Notes: generated by a model not told the origin, from the letters alone. A stretch of 7,048 nt of DNA from CAZUWH01 sp964624075 (GCA_964624075.1 CAZUWH010000035.1:1-7048), one strand, 5' to 3'; shown: positions 1 through 6,508, counted from the first letter of the stretch. Translations and numbers: made by a program.

Positions 1-99
1 TGCCTTCCTTGCTGCCAGGCTCCGTGCGTTTCTGTGACCGGCGAATGCCGGGCATCAAGCGGGTTGGTAATGCCCATGCTGTCCAGATCACCCCTGTCG

Positions 100-404
100 T
101 CAAACAGGCCGCCATGGCGGGCAAGCCAGACGAGAAGCCGTTGCGGCTTCTTCTTCGGTGCCCGCAATGTGCGCCGCGATGGCCAGAGACGAGGGTCGGG
201 CCTGGAAGGTCCGCCGCGGAAGGGAGGGGAAAGGGGGACGGGGGCCTCCCCAACATCGCCCTAGTGGACCGGAGCGGCAGGAGGTATGCTCGTCCGTGGC
301 TGGTTCCTCGGGAGGCTGATCATAAGGCGCCAGAGCGGGTATCCGTGGGATGGACTCGGGAATCTCTGTCACGGGAAACCAGCCGTTCTGGCGACAGAGT
401 GGTG
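100..404 (-). pseudogene. Possible frameshifted coding fragment, unknown product
   Basis: This minus-strand frame is open from about 404 to a stop at 100. Its first part reads NGWFPVTEIPESIPRIPALA and then an acidic, proline-rich stretch, which looks like real protein. The middle is rich in Pro and Arg and overlies G/C runs. A later piece (AAHIAGTEEEAATASRLA) again looks plausible. The only early start is GTG at 372, with no Shine-Dalgarno sequence. The frame upstream (320-757) and the open frame running off the left edge also look protein-like, so the three may be parts of one gene broken by indels. No family is recognised and no function is proposed. Confidence 0.22.
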
Positions 405-757
405 TCCGTCATGCCCTGGCTCCGACTGGTTAGAGGGAAAAGACCATCGGCAGTATCCCGGATGGACCTTACAAGCTCGGAAGAAGAACCAGGGCCGACC
501 GCCACCTTTCTGACCGATAGCGGGGCTTCTGCTCCGCTTTTGTCCGGTCTCTGCACGTATACCGATACCAACCGAGGCTGGTCATCAGCCTGAGTAAAAC
601 GCGAAACAGCGTAAATCACCGTGCGCTCGCTGTGCTCTGGATCAATCTGGTGTACCCGCCATTCCCATCGGGGCGGTGCATCATTTGATGGTGCCACGGT
701 TGAATCGGTTAGGTCGAAGATGCGAATAACTTCCGTATAGGTAGTAACATATCCTTT
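320..757 (-). pseudogene. Possible lower-GC coding remnant, unknown product
   Basis: The minus-strand frame is open from 757 (just after an in-frame TAG at 758-760) to a TGA at 320. The first GTG is at 697 and lacks a Shine-Dalgarno sequence, and there is no ATG in this frame near the 5' end. Residues such as IRIFDLTDS, RWEWRVHQIDPEHSERTVIY and AVSRFTQADDQPRLVSVYV have a natural globular composition with many Asp, Glu, Val and Ile. Third-position GC is only about half by eye, well below thiE or cobS, so the sequence may be foreign or decaying. The 3' half is less convincing, and coding character seems to pass into another frame near 405. No family is recognised. Confidence 0.3.
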
Positions 758-1100
758 CTATACACGGTATAGAGTAATCTATGAAGATTATTACCCGTAG
801 TAGAAGATGAACTTGACCAGCCAACAGCCACGCATTCGACTGGTCTTTAACAACCAGTTCCCCGTCTCTTTTCCAAACCGGACCATGCTCTACGCGAATA
901 GCATCTTCGATATCGGAAGCTGTAATTCTAACCACGGGATTGTCAACGAGTCCCAACGGCTCATGAAGAACCTCATCATTGGCGCGCGCAAGAGCCTCCA
1001 CCTCTCCCCGTACGGTGTCGGCGACATCGACAGGACAGCTTCCCAGAAGATCCGCGATGGCCTTCGCAGAAGCCGCTTCATGCGCTAGATCACCCTCAAC
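681..1100 (-). pseudogene. Possible lower-GC coding remnant without a start, unknown product
   Basis: This minus-strand frame is open through 1310, but only about 1100 to 800 looks coding: AIADLLGSCPVDVADTVRGE, then NPVVRITASDIEDAI and GPVWKRDGELVVKDQ. First codon positions are strongly purine/G rich, which is a coding (RNY-like) signature. Third positions are near 45% GC by eye, low for this window. No credible start codon with a ribosome-binding site lies near 1100. Upstream the frame reads through the GC-rich repeat at 1153-1205 as Pro/Arg/Gly, so the 5' end is probably lost. Downstream it crosses the AT-rich dyad region and stops at 681. The product is unidentified; the first part could be helical and possibly a small regulator, but that is a guess. 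Confidence 0.3.
757..773. promoter_or_regulatory. Operator-like 17-bp dyad in AT-rich patch
   Basis: The sequence TCTATACACGGTATAGA is a perfect inverted repeat with 7-bp arms (757-763 and 767-773) and a 3-bp centre. A third copy of the half-site, GTATAG, lies at 735-740, about 32 bp (three helical turns) from the GTATAG arm at 767. The patch is clearly more AT-rich than its surroundings, as expected for a promoter/operator region. It lies at the 5' edge of the minus-strand remnant 320-757. The binding protein and regulated gene are unknown. A short hairpin in RNA is the alternative. Confidence 0.35.
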
Positions 1101-1152
1101 CGTTGACGGGAACGGGCTGCCCGTCCGTCGTACCGCCGGGTCCTCGGCCACG

Positions 1153-1205
1153 CCCTCCCCCTGAAGGAGGGGCCTGCCCCCTCGGGGAAAAGGGGTTGGG
1201 GAGGG
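1153..1205. repeat. GC-rich nested palindromic repeat upstream of thiE
   Basis: Outer arms CCCTCCCC (1153-1160) and GGGGAGGG (1198-1205) are perfect reverse complements. Inside them, CCCCT/AGGGG pairs recur at 1158-1162 with 1168-1172 and at 1178-1182 with 1191-1195. The unit looks like the G/C-rich extragenic palindromes dispersed in many proteobacterial genomes. This is inferred from the layout, since only one copy is visible here. It has no T-tract on either side, so it is not an obvious intrinsic terminator. Confidence 0.45.
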
Positions 1206-1258
1206 AACCTGCGAAGGCGGCTTGGAATAAAGTCCATACTGAGAATTGCTGCAGGGCG

Positions 1259-1280
1259 CTTCCCTCCGTTGCGGGAAGGG
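1259..1280 (+). promoter_or_regulatory. thiE ribosome-binding site inside a hairpin
   Basis: The Shine-Dalgarno stretch GGGAAGGG (1273-1280) sits just before the thiE ATG at 1284. Its first six bases, GGGAAG (1273-1278), pair perfectly with CTTCCC (1259-1264) across an 8-nt loop. An alternative pairing of CCCT (1262-1265) with AGGG (1277-1280) would cover the other half of the site. This could damp translation initiation. No TPP riboswitch (thi box) is recognisable in the leader, so any control by this hairpin is inference. Confidence 0.35.
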
Positions 1281-1283
1281 ACT

Positions 1284-1979
1284 ATGAGTGAAAGCTGCGG
1301 CCCGGATCATCCGGAAAATCCTGGAAGGGAGAGGTTGACGTCTCTGTGTCGCCTGTATCTGATCACCCCGCCGATTCTGTCCGACGTGGTGTCTTTTGCG
1401 GCTGAACTGGCCACCGCCCTTGATGCCGGGGATGTGGCATGCGTCCAGCTTCGTTTGAAGGAGGTGGATGATGACACGCTCCGGCAGGCCATTGATATGC
1501 TGCGGCCGGTGGTCCAGAGCCGCGCTGTGGCCTTCCTCCTCAATGATCGGCCCGACGTGGCGGCACAGTCAGGGTGTGATGGCGTACACATAGGGCAGAA
1601 CGACACGCCCTATGCGCAGGCCCGACGGCTGGTCGGGGCAGGGGCCATTGTTGGTGTCACCTGTCATGACTCGCGTCATCTGGCCATGGTAGCTGCCGAA
1701 CAGGGAGCTGATTATATCGCGTTCGGCGCCTTCTTTCCCACGCCTACCAAATCCCTCTTGACCCATGCGCCGCTTGCCCTGATCGAATGGTGGGCCGAGA
1801 TGATGACCGTTCCGTGTATTACAGTTGGCGGCATAACCACGGAAAACTGTATTCCCGTGGCAGAGGCGGGGGCCGACTTCATCGCGGTCAGCGCCGGGGT
1901 GTGGGCGCATCCGGCAGGTCCAGCCGCAGCGGTCGCCCGCTTCACCGCCCTGCTTGATTCTGTGCGCAAGGCCAGATGA
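1284..1979 (+). CDS. thiE: Thiamine phosphate synthase
   Basis: ThiE joins 4-amino-2-methyl-5-hydroxymethylpyrimidine diphosphate with the thiazole phosphate to give thiamine phosphate, the coupling step of cytosolic thiamine synthesis. The 231-residue protein has the usual TIM-barrel length and the family motifs in order: VQLRLKE (54-60, phosphate/pyrophosphate-binding Arg and Lys), LNDRPDVA (86-93), DGVHIGQND (99-107), GVTCHD (124-129), DYIAFGAFFPTPTK (143-156), ITVGGIT (179-185) and AVSAGVW (201-207). The ATG at 1284 follows a strong GGGAAGGG site. An in-frame TTG at 1269 would add five residues and is less likely. The first 20 residues are a polar extension before the barrel. Its stop is followed 29 bp later by the preferred start of the next gene, so it probably heads a three-gene operon. 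No thiC, thiG or thiD lies nearby. Confidence 0.95.
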   Translation: MSESCGPDHPENPGRERLTSLCRLYLITPPILSDVVSFAAELATALDAGDVACVQLRLKEVDDDTLRQAIDMLRPVVQSRAVAFLLNDRPDVAAQSGCDGVHIGQNDTPYAQARRLVGAGAIVGVTCHDSRHLAMVAAEQGADYIAFGAFFPTPTKSLLTHAPLALIEWWAEMMTVPCITVGGITTENCIPVAEAGADFIAVSAGVWAHPAGPAAAVARFTALLDSVRKAR

Positions 1980-1996
1980 AACGCTTAAACCAGTAC

Positions 1997-2002
1997 AGAG
2001 GG
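1997..2002 (+). promoter_or_regulatory. Ribosome-binding site deciding the start of the 542-aa gene
   Basis: AGAGGG lies 6 nt before the ATG at 2009. The earlier in-frame ATG at 1976, which overlaps the thiE stop as ATGA, has only a weak AAGG (1968-1971) at short spacing. The site therefore favours 2009, although the ATGA overlap is a common coupling arrangement and remains possible. Confidence 0.5.
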
Positions 2003-2008
2003 TTTTTC

Positions 2009-3637
2009 ATGCCCGGAAAGTCGTCCCTTCTCACTCTCATCAAGACCATCAGCTGCGCCTTGGCTGCCGGTCACCTGCCCAGCCTGTCGGAGGCCGACCA
2101 GGTCTTTCTGGAGGAGAATCCAGCGTTCATCGCGGACGTGGTCGAGGGCCTGCTGGCCGAACTGACCAAGCCTGGCCAGCCGGAGAGGCTGAGCGCCTAT
2201 GCCTGGCTTTTGTCAGCACTGCTGGAGGAACTCCGCTATCAGATCGAGGCGGGCTATGACGAGGCGGTGCAACACGTTGCTGCCGTTCAGACCCGCCTGG
2301 CGGAAGCCATTCGCACGGGAACCGGTACACCCCTGATGTGGCACGAGATCCTGTCAACCTTTCGTCATGCCCGCGTGCCACTCGCGCCGGCGGTACGCGC
2401 CGCCTTTCTTGGTGTGGGGGATGCCGATGCCCCGGTGCTTTCCCCGCAGATGCAGGAAAAGGCCACCGCTCTGTTGCGCCCCGTCCTGAAGGCCATCCTT
2501 GAGAGTGGCATCAACGACCCGTTTGCCCTAGTGGACCAGATCGACGAGATACTGGGGGATCTCTACCCTCCCTTGATCCGGGTGCTGCTACTCGTACAGA
2601 TGGTAGAGGAATCGCAGCCGGTGCTGCGGGATGCCGCGGTCCTTATGCTGCTCGATCAGGCACCGGCGGTGCGCGAGGCCGCCGTTACGCAAGTCCGGGC
2701 CATGTGTGCGACGGGCCTCCTGACCCTTGAGTCCGCTCGCCGTTTGCCGGTCATCACCCGCTGGCTGCCACCAGGGGAACAGACGACGGATGCCGTTGCG
2801 GATCTCGTACGCACCGGAATCAATCGCCGCCTGGTGGTATGGCCCAAGCCGCTCCCCCGTCTCAAGTTTCATGCGACCATCAGCGATGGTGCCGGCGCCA
2901 TGAGTCTTTATCTGATGGGCGGAGGGGACGACAAGGCCCTATTCGGTGGTCTGCTGTTCAAAGAGCAGCAGGGGCTGGTCGAGGTCTGGTGCGGTTACCC
3001 CACCCCGCGACAACAGGCCGAGGAATTCATTCGTGTGGCGCGTCAGGAAGTCTCGGCTTTTGCTGTTGGTCCAGCCTGCGTGGCGGATCTAGTCGCGCAT
3101 GGCCTGGCCGTGGCATCGGCACCGCTTGCAGGGGGTGCGGCACTGCTGCAACTGGCCGAACTGATCGGTCACAAGGACTGGACACCGCGACGGCTGGACA
3201 TTGCCGCCGTGACGGCTGATCTTCCCGCCGATCTTCTCCACCCAGAGGCCATCACGGCCGCGCTGGAGCGGTCACGTGACTGGCCGGATGTGCACGCCTT
3301 TGCCGATTCCTGGTTTGAAACCGGTGCCGTCCTCGACCAGGTGCTTGAGAACGTCGATCCGCATCGGCAGATGACTCTGGAGGAAATGGAGACAATGGAG
3401 GCGGCCGTCCTGGCACAGGTCATGACGGTGCGACGACGGGTATGGGCCGAACGATTCGCACTCTCGGCCCTGATGGTGCGGGCCGCTATCTCGCCGCCCC
3501 GTTCCCTGCCGCCGTGGCCCGATTTCATGATTCTGGCCAAGGTCCTGGACGAAGGGCGACCGCTGCACGACATTCCGTTGATGCAAACCATTGCCAGCCA
3601 GAGTATCCTGACCGCGGCCTCTGGGGGATCATCATGA
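2009..3637 (+). CDS. Conserved-looking hypothetical protein, alpha-helical (542 aa)
   Basis: I do not recognise a named family. The protein has no signal peptide or convincing membrane span and is probably cytoplasmic. Residues 1-235 are mostly helical. The stretch 190-232 (LIRVLLLVQMVEESQPVLRD, then AAVLMLLDQAPAVREAAVTQ) resembles HEAT-type helical repeats. Residues 275-335 change character to a likely beta-rich module with KFHATI, MSLYLMGGG and FGGLLFKEQQGLVEVWCGYP. Residues 336-400 are helical again, and a charged helical C-terminal part (415-495) has EEMETMEAAVLAQVMTVRRR. The gene sits between thiE and the C26 hydrolase with almost no spacing, so it is co-transcribed with them. That alone does not assign it to thiamine metabolism. 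The alternative start at 1976 would add 11 residues. Codon use matches the neighbours, so this is a resident gene. Confidence 0.85.
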   Translation: MPGKSSLLTLIKTISCALAAGHLPSLSEADQVFLEENPAFIADVVEGLLAELTKPGQPERLSAYAWLLSALLEELRYQIEAGYDEAVQHVAAVQTRLAEAIRTGTGTPLMWHEILSTFRHARVPLAPAVRAAFLGVGDADAPVLSPQMQEKATALLRPVLKAILESGINDPFALVDQIDEILGDLYPPLIRVLLLVQMVEESQPVLRDAAVLMLLDQAPAVREAAVTQVRAMCATGLLTLESARRLPVITRWLPPGEQTTDAVADLVRTGINRRLVVWPKPLPRLKFHATISDGAGAMSLYLMGGGDDKALFGGLLFKEQQGLVEVWCGYPTPRQQAEEFIRVARQEVSAFAVGPACVADLVAHGLAVASAPLAGGAALLQLAELIGHKDWTPRRLDIAAVTADLPADLLHPEAITAALERSRDWPDVHAFADSWFETGAVLDQVLENVDPHRQMTLEEMETMEAAVLAQVMTVRRRVWAERFALSALMVRAAISPPRSLPPWPDFMILAKVLDEGRPLHDIPLMQTIASQSILTAASGGSS

Positions 3638-3644
3638 GGCAGTC

Positions 3645-4397
3645 ATGAAGAGGATGGCCGGCATATCCCAGGCGCTTTCCTGCATCGGTATCACGTTGGA
3701 CAGCGAGGGGCCGGGCGGCTATGCGGCCATGCCTTGGTACGCTCTACGGCGGAATTACTGCGAGGCCGTGACTCGTGCCGGGGGGTTGCCGTTGCCGTTG
3801 CCGCCTTTGCCCGAGCGGGTGCCTGAGCTGGCTGCGGCCTATCTGGATCGCATCGACGGGCTGATTGTCACCGGAGGGGCCTTCGATATCGACCCGGCCC
3901 TGTTCGGCGCGGCCACGCGGCATGCCACGGTCAGACTCAAGGAAGACCGCACCCAATTCGAGCTTGCCCTCGTCACGGGTGCTCTGGCTCGCGACCTGCC
4001 TGTTCTTGGCATTTGTGGCGGGCAGCAGCTTTTGAACGTGGTGCTGGGCGGTACGCTGATCCAGCACATTCCCGATGAAGTCCCCGGTTGTCTGGCCCAC
4101 GAACAACCCACTCCCCGCACCCAGCCTGGACACGAGGTCATGGCCGTGCCTGGGAGCCTGCTGCATCGCATCGTTGGCCAGTTGACGATGGCGGTGAACT
4201 CCGCTCATCACCAGGCGGTGCAAACGGTCGGCTCCGGCGTTGTCGTCAGCGCCTGCGCGCCCGATGGCGTGATCGAGGCCATTGAGGTGCAAACGTCGCG
4301 GTTCTGTCTGGGGGTGCAGTGGCATCCGGAATACGCCGTCACACCGGCAGATGATCGTTTGTTCATGGCCCTGGTCCAGGCGGGGCACGGTTGCTGA
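3645..4397 (+). CDS. Peptidase C26 / gamma-glutamyl-GABA hydrolase-like amidotransferase
   Basis: This is a single-domain class I glutamine-amidotransferase-fold hydrolase of 250 residues, the usual length of the PuuD-like family. PuuD itself splits gamma-glutamyl-gamma-aminobutyrate in putrescine degradation. The nucleophile Cys124 lies in the elbow GICGGQQLLNVVLGG (122-136), and His227 and Glu229 are in GVQWHPEY (223-230), so the catalytic triad is complete. DGLIVTGGAFDIDPALFG (71-88) is the family's early conserved strand, and NSAHHQAV (185-192) is also typical. The ATG at 3645 follows TGAGG 5 nt upstream and starts 7 nt after the previous stop. No other putrescine genes are present, so the true substrate (gamma-glutamyl-GABA or another gamma-glutamyl amide) is unproven. 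The last 35 bp overlap the end of cobT on the other strand. A GTTGCC triplication (3785-3802) encodes the LPLPLP run near residue 50. Confidence 0.9.
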   Translation: MKRMAGISQALSCIGITLDSEGPGGYAAMPWYALRRNYCEAVTRAGGLPLPLPPLPERVPELAAAYLDRIDGLIVTGGAFDIDPALFGAATRHATVRLKEDRTQFELALVTGALARDLPVLGICGGQQLLNVVLGGTLIQHIPDEVPGCLAHEQPTPRTQPGHEVMAVPGSLLHRIVGQLTMAVNSAHHQAVQTVGSGVVVSACAPDGVIEAIEVQTSRFCLGVQWHPEYAVTPADDRLFMALVQAGHGC

Positions 4398-5403
4398 CCC
4401 CGGCTTCACTGAAGGTAGCCATGCCGTTGTGGCAGGCCACGGCGCCCCGCAGGAGACCGAGTGCCAGGACCGCGCCCGAGGCTTCCCCCAGGTGCAGGCC
4501 AAGGTCGAGGAGGGGAGACTTGCCCAGCCGCTCGCACAAAATGCGATGAGCTGGTTCAGCCGAAACGTGGGCCACCACGCAGTGATCGAGAGCGCCTGGC
4601 GTGAAGACTTCCAGCACCGCCGCGGCGGCAGTACAGGCATATCCGTCCAGCAGAACCGGCACCCGCTGCAAACGAGCCGCCACGACCGCGCCCGCTATGG
4701 CAGCCAGTTCCCGTCCGCCGAGATGGCACAAGGCCGCCACGGCATCCCGCAAGGCGGGCCGGTGCACGGCGACGGCCCGCGCGACCACCCGAATCTTTTC
4801 GGCTAGCCGTTCTCCTGTCACCCCTGTTCCCGGTCCGGTCCAGACACTGGCCGTATCGCCAAACAGGCCATGACAAAGGGCCGCTGCTGCCGTCGTGTTG
4901 GCGATGCCCATTTCGCCCACGCACAGGATGTCAGTGTCAGAGCGCACCGCCGCCATGCCGGCGCCGAGAGCGGCGACACATTCCGTTTCCTCCATGGCAG
5001 AGGTCTGGGTGAAGTTGGCGGTCGGGCGGTCAAGCGCGAGGGGGTGTACCGACAAGGCGGTGCCGAAGGTGTGGCATAGCTGATTGATGGCCGCTCCCCC
5101 GGCCTGGAAATTGGCGACCATCTGCGCCGTCACCGCCGCCGGATAGGCAGACACGCCCAAGGCGGCGACGCCGTGATTGCCGGCAAATATCACTGCCGCC
5201 GGATGGTCGAGACGCGGCGGGTGGCGGCCCTGCCAAGTGCACAGCCATGCCGTCAGCGCCTCCAACCGGCCAAGAGCGCCGGGCGGCTTGGTCAGGGTCG
5301 ACTCGTGCGCCGCCGCAAGACCGCCTGCCGCATGATCTGGCCCCGGCAGGGCCTTGAGCAGGTTGCGGAAATCATCCAGAGTCGCAAGAGTGGGGGCAGG
5401 CAT
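4363..5403 (-). CDS. cobT: Nicotinate-nucleotide--dimethylbenzimidazole phosphoribosyltransferase
   Basis: CobT transfers phosphoribose from nicotinate mononucleotide to 5,6-dimethylbenzimidazole, giving alpha-ribazole 5'-phosphate, the precursor of the lower ligand of cobalamin. The 346-residue length fits the family. Landmarks are KPPGALGRLE (39-48), FAGNHGVAALGVSAYP (73-88), GGAAINQL (102-109), GEMGIANTT (163-171), WTGPGTGV (188-195), LLDGYACTAAAAVL (251-264), SAEPAH (281-286) and HLGEASGAVLAL (304-315). Glu307 of the last motif matches the catalytic glutamate of the family. The ATG at 5401-5403 has GGAGAT 7 nt upstream. An upstream in-frame GTG at 5442 would add 13 residues and lacks such a site. 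The gene diverges from cobS, the later step of the same branch, and its 3' end overlaps the C26 gene. Confidence 0.95.
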   Translation of the reverse strand: MPAPTLATLDDFRNLLKALPGPDHAAGGLAAAHESTLTKPPGALGRLEALTAWLCTWQGRHPPRLDHPAAVIFAGNHGVAALGVSAYPAAVTAQMVANFQAGGAAINQLCHTFGTALSVHPLALDRPTANFTQTSAMEETECVAALGAGMAAVRSDTDILCVGEMGIANTTAAAALCHGLFGDTASVWTGPGTGVTGERLAEKIRVVARAVAVHRPALRDAVAALCHLGGRELAAIAGAVVAARLQRVPVLLDGYACTAAAAVLEVFTPGALDHCVVAHVSAEPAHRILCERLGKSPLLDLGLHLGEASGAVLALGLLRGAVACHNGMATFSEAGVSNRAPPGPGP

Positions 5404-5627
5404 CGATCGGATCTCCAGGTCATGGGTAGAACAATATACCACCTTCCCGTCCTCCCCGGCCAGATGAAGGACCAGATGAAGGACAAGATACGCGTGGAGG
5501 CATGGGAGAGGGTTTTCATCACTTATTTCAACGCCATTGAGACCGCGCCCTTCCCACGTATCGCCTTTCTTCAGGGGAAGACAGAGCCGTGCCCTCTCCG
5601 GTCCTTGCAGCAGGGAATCACGCCACC
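5404..5627. promoter_or_regulatory. Divergent cobT/cobS intergenic region
   Basis: Promoters for both cobT (leftward) and cobS (rightward) should lie in this 224-bp stretch. A weak sigma70-like pair for cobS, TTGAGA (5537-5542) and TATCGC (5559-5564) with 16-bp spacing, can be picked out but matches poorly at -10. TATATT on the minus strand close to cobT has no -35 partner at normal spacing. Cobalamin riboswitch landmarks (a B12 box with its conserved core) were looked for on both strands and not seen. A 12-bp tandem duplication lies at 5460-5483. Confidence 0.4.
5460..5483. repeat. Perfect 12-bp tandem duplication upstream of cobT
   Basis: CCAGATGAAGGA occurs twice head to tail (5460-5471 and 5472-5483), about 57 bp upstream of the cobT start within the divergent cobT/cobS region. 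It may be a pair of regulator sites or a recent slippage duplication. Nothing in the sequence decides between these. Confidence 0.9.
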
Positions 5628-6437
5628 ATGAACACGCCTTCCCACCTCACTGGTGCGCCGACCGGATGGCGCGGTCTTGTTTTCGATTTGCATTTGGCGG
5701 CCACTTTTCTGCTGCACCTGCCACTGCCAGGGCTGCCGCAGGTGCCACCCGGTGCCCTGACGCGGGCCATGCGGGTCTTTCCACTGGTCGGTGCCGGTGT
5801 CGGGGCGATGGGGGGGCTGGTCTATGCCGGTGCCGTGACCATCAACCTCACGCCCCTTCTGGCTGCACTGCTGGCCATGGCCATCATGACCTGGCTGACC
5901 GGCGGCCTGCACGAGGACGGCCTGGCTGACATGGCCGACGGTTTTGGCGTCACCGGTCCGCGGGCGCGCAAGCTCGCCGTCATGCGGGACAGTTGCCTCG
6001 GCACGTTCGGGGTTCTGGCACTGGTGTTCGGGATCGCCATTCGTGCCGCCGCCGTGGCGGCCGTGGGCGCAGACGGCGTAGTTGCTGCCGCGACGGCCCT
6101 GGTACTGGCCGAGACCATGGGACGGGCTGCTATGCCGCTTGCAATGCGATTGGCGCCCCCAGCCCGTTCCGACGGGCTGGGGGCCGCCCTTCCCGCGGCA
6201 GATGATGGCGACGTCTTTGCGGCCGCGGTCATCGCTGGGGCAATGGCAATCGTTCTGGCCCTGATTCTGCGGCCGCCAGGACCGGCGCTGGGGGCTGCTC
6301 TGGCCATGGGCGGGGCGGTGGGAGTGGTCATGGTTTCTGCCCGTCGTCACATCGGCGGCCAGACGGGTGATGTCCTGGGCGCAGCCGGCCATATCGCCGG
6401 CACGGCCGTGCTGGTCAGTCTGGCCATCGCTCCATGA
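5628..6437 (+). CDS. cobS: Adenosylcobinamide-GDP ribazoletransferase (cobalamin synthase)
   Basis: CobS condenses adenosylcobinamide-GDP with alpha-ribazole (or its 5'-phosphate), closing the nucleotide loop of adenosylcobalamin in the cytoplasmic membrane. The 269-residue protein carries the family signatures GGLHEDGLADMADGFG (92-107, acidic and likely metal-binding), RDSCLGTFGVLAL (120-132), MGRAAMPLAM (164-173) and the C-terminal RRHIGGQTGDVLGA (239-252). Hydrophobic segments at about 50-72, 76-92, 126-146, 150-168, 197-216, 219-236 and 255-268 fit an integral membrane enzyme. The ATG at 5628 has AGGGA 11 nt upstream, which is rather long. An in-frame GTG at 5589 with AGGGGA 10 nt upstream would add 13 residues, so the start is not certain. 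The partner genes cobU/cobP and cobC, which often sit beside cobS, are not in the window. Confidence 0.94.
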   Translation: MNTPSHLTGAPTGWRGLVFDLHLAATFLLHLPLPGLPQVPPGALTRAMRVFPLVGAGVGAMGGLVYAGAVTINLTPLLAALLAMAIMTWLTGGLHEDGLADMADGFGVTGPRARKLAVMRDSCLGTFGVLALVFGIAIRAAAVAAVGADGVVAAATALVLAETMGRAAMPLAMRLAPPARSDGLGAALPAADDGDVFAAAVIAGAMAIVLALILRPPGPALGAALAMGGAVGVVMVSARRHIGGQTGDVLGAAGHIAGTAVLVSLAIAP

Positions 6438-6508
6438 GAGAGAGACGCGTTTTCCTCTGCGGGGAAGCTCTGGCGTGGAGTGATTCCAGCTCAATCCTGG
6501 GAGGAGGA

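Larger units (their letters stand above)
1..1268. other. Gene-poor left region with decayed minus-strand coding fragments
   Basis: No intact, recognisable gene is seen in this 1.27-kb stretch before thiE. It contains minus-strand open stretches in at least three frames that look partly protein-like (about 1-170, 100-405, 320-757 and 681-1100), an AT-rich patch around 720-800 with an operator-like dyad, and a GC-rich palindromic repeat at 1153-1205. Plus-strand open frames here have poor coding character, being rich in Arg, Pro and Ser from G/C runs. The most economical reading is a relic of a minus-strand gene or genes broken by small indels. Uncharacterised small genes cannot be excluded. 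Confidence 0.5.

Noticed and set aside
9..593. Plus-strand open frame of 194 codons
   Set aside because: Composition is Arg/Pro/Ser/Gly-rich from G/C runs, no ribosome-binding site or family motif is seen, and minus-strand frames over the same DNA look more protein-like.
807..1088. Plus-strand open frame of 93 codons starting just after the AT-rich dyad
   Set aside because: Third positions are GC-rich but first positions are GC-poor, which mirrors a coding frame on the other strand. The minus-strand reading has the purine-first signature and the more natural composition.
1141..1283. TPP riboswitch in the thiE leader
   Set aside because: CTCGGGG at 1181-1187 recalls part of a thi box, but the CTGAGA and CCTGAACCTGATC-type core is missing and the bases belong to the GC-rich palindrome.
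3634..3648. ATGA start overlapping the stop of the 542-aa gene
   Set aside because: This ATG is followed by a stop after four codons and is not in the C26 frame. The real start is ATG 3645.
5404..5627. Cobalamin riboswitch between cobT and cobS
   Set aside because: AGGGAATCACGCC near cobS faintly resembles one element, but the B12 box and the other conserved blocks are absent on both strands and the ATG follows immediately.
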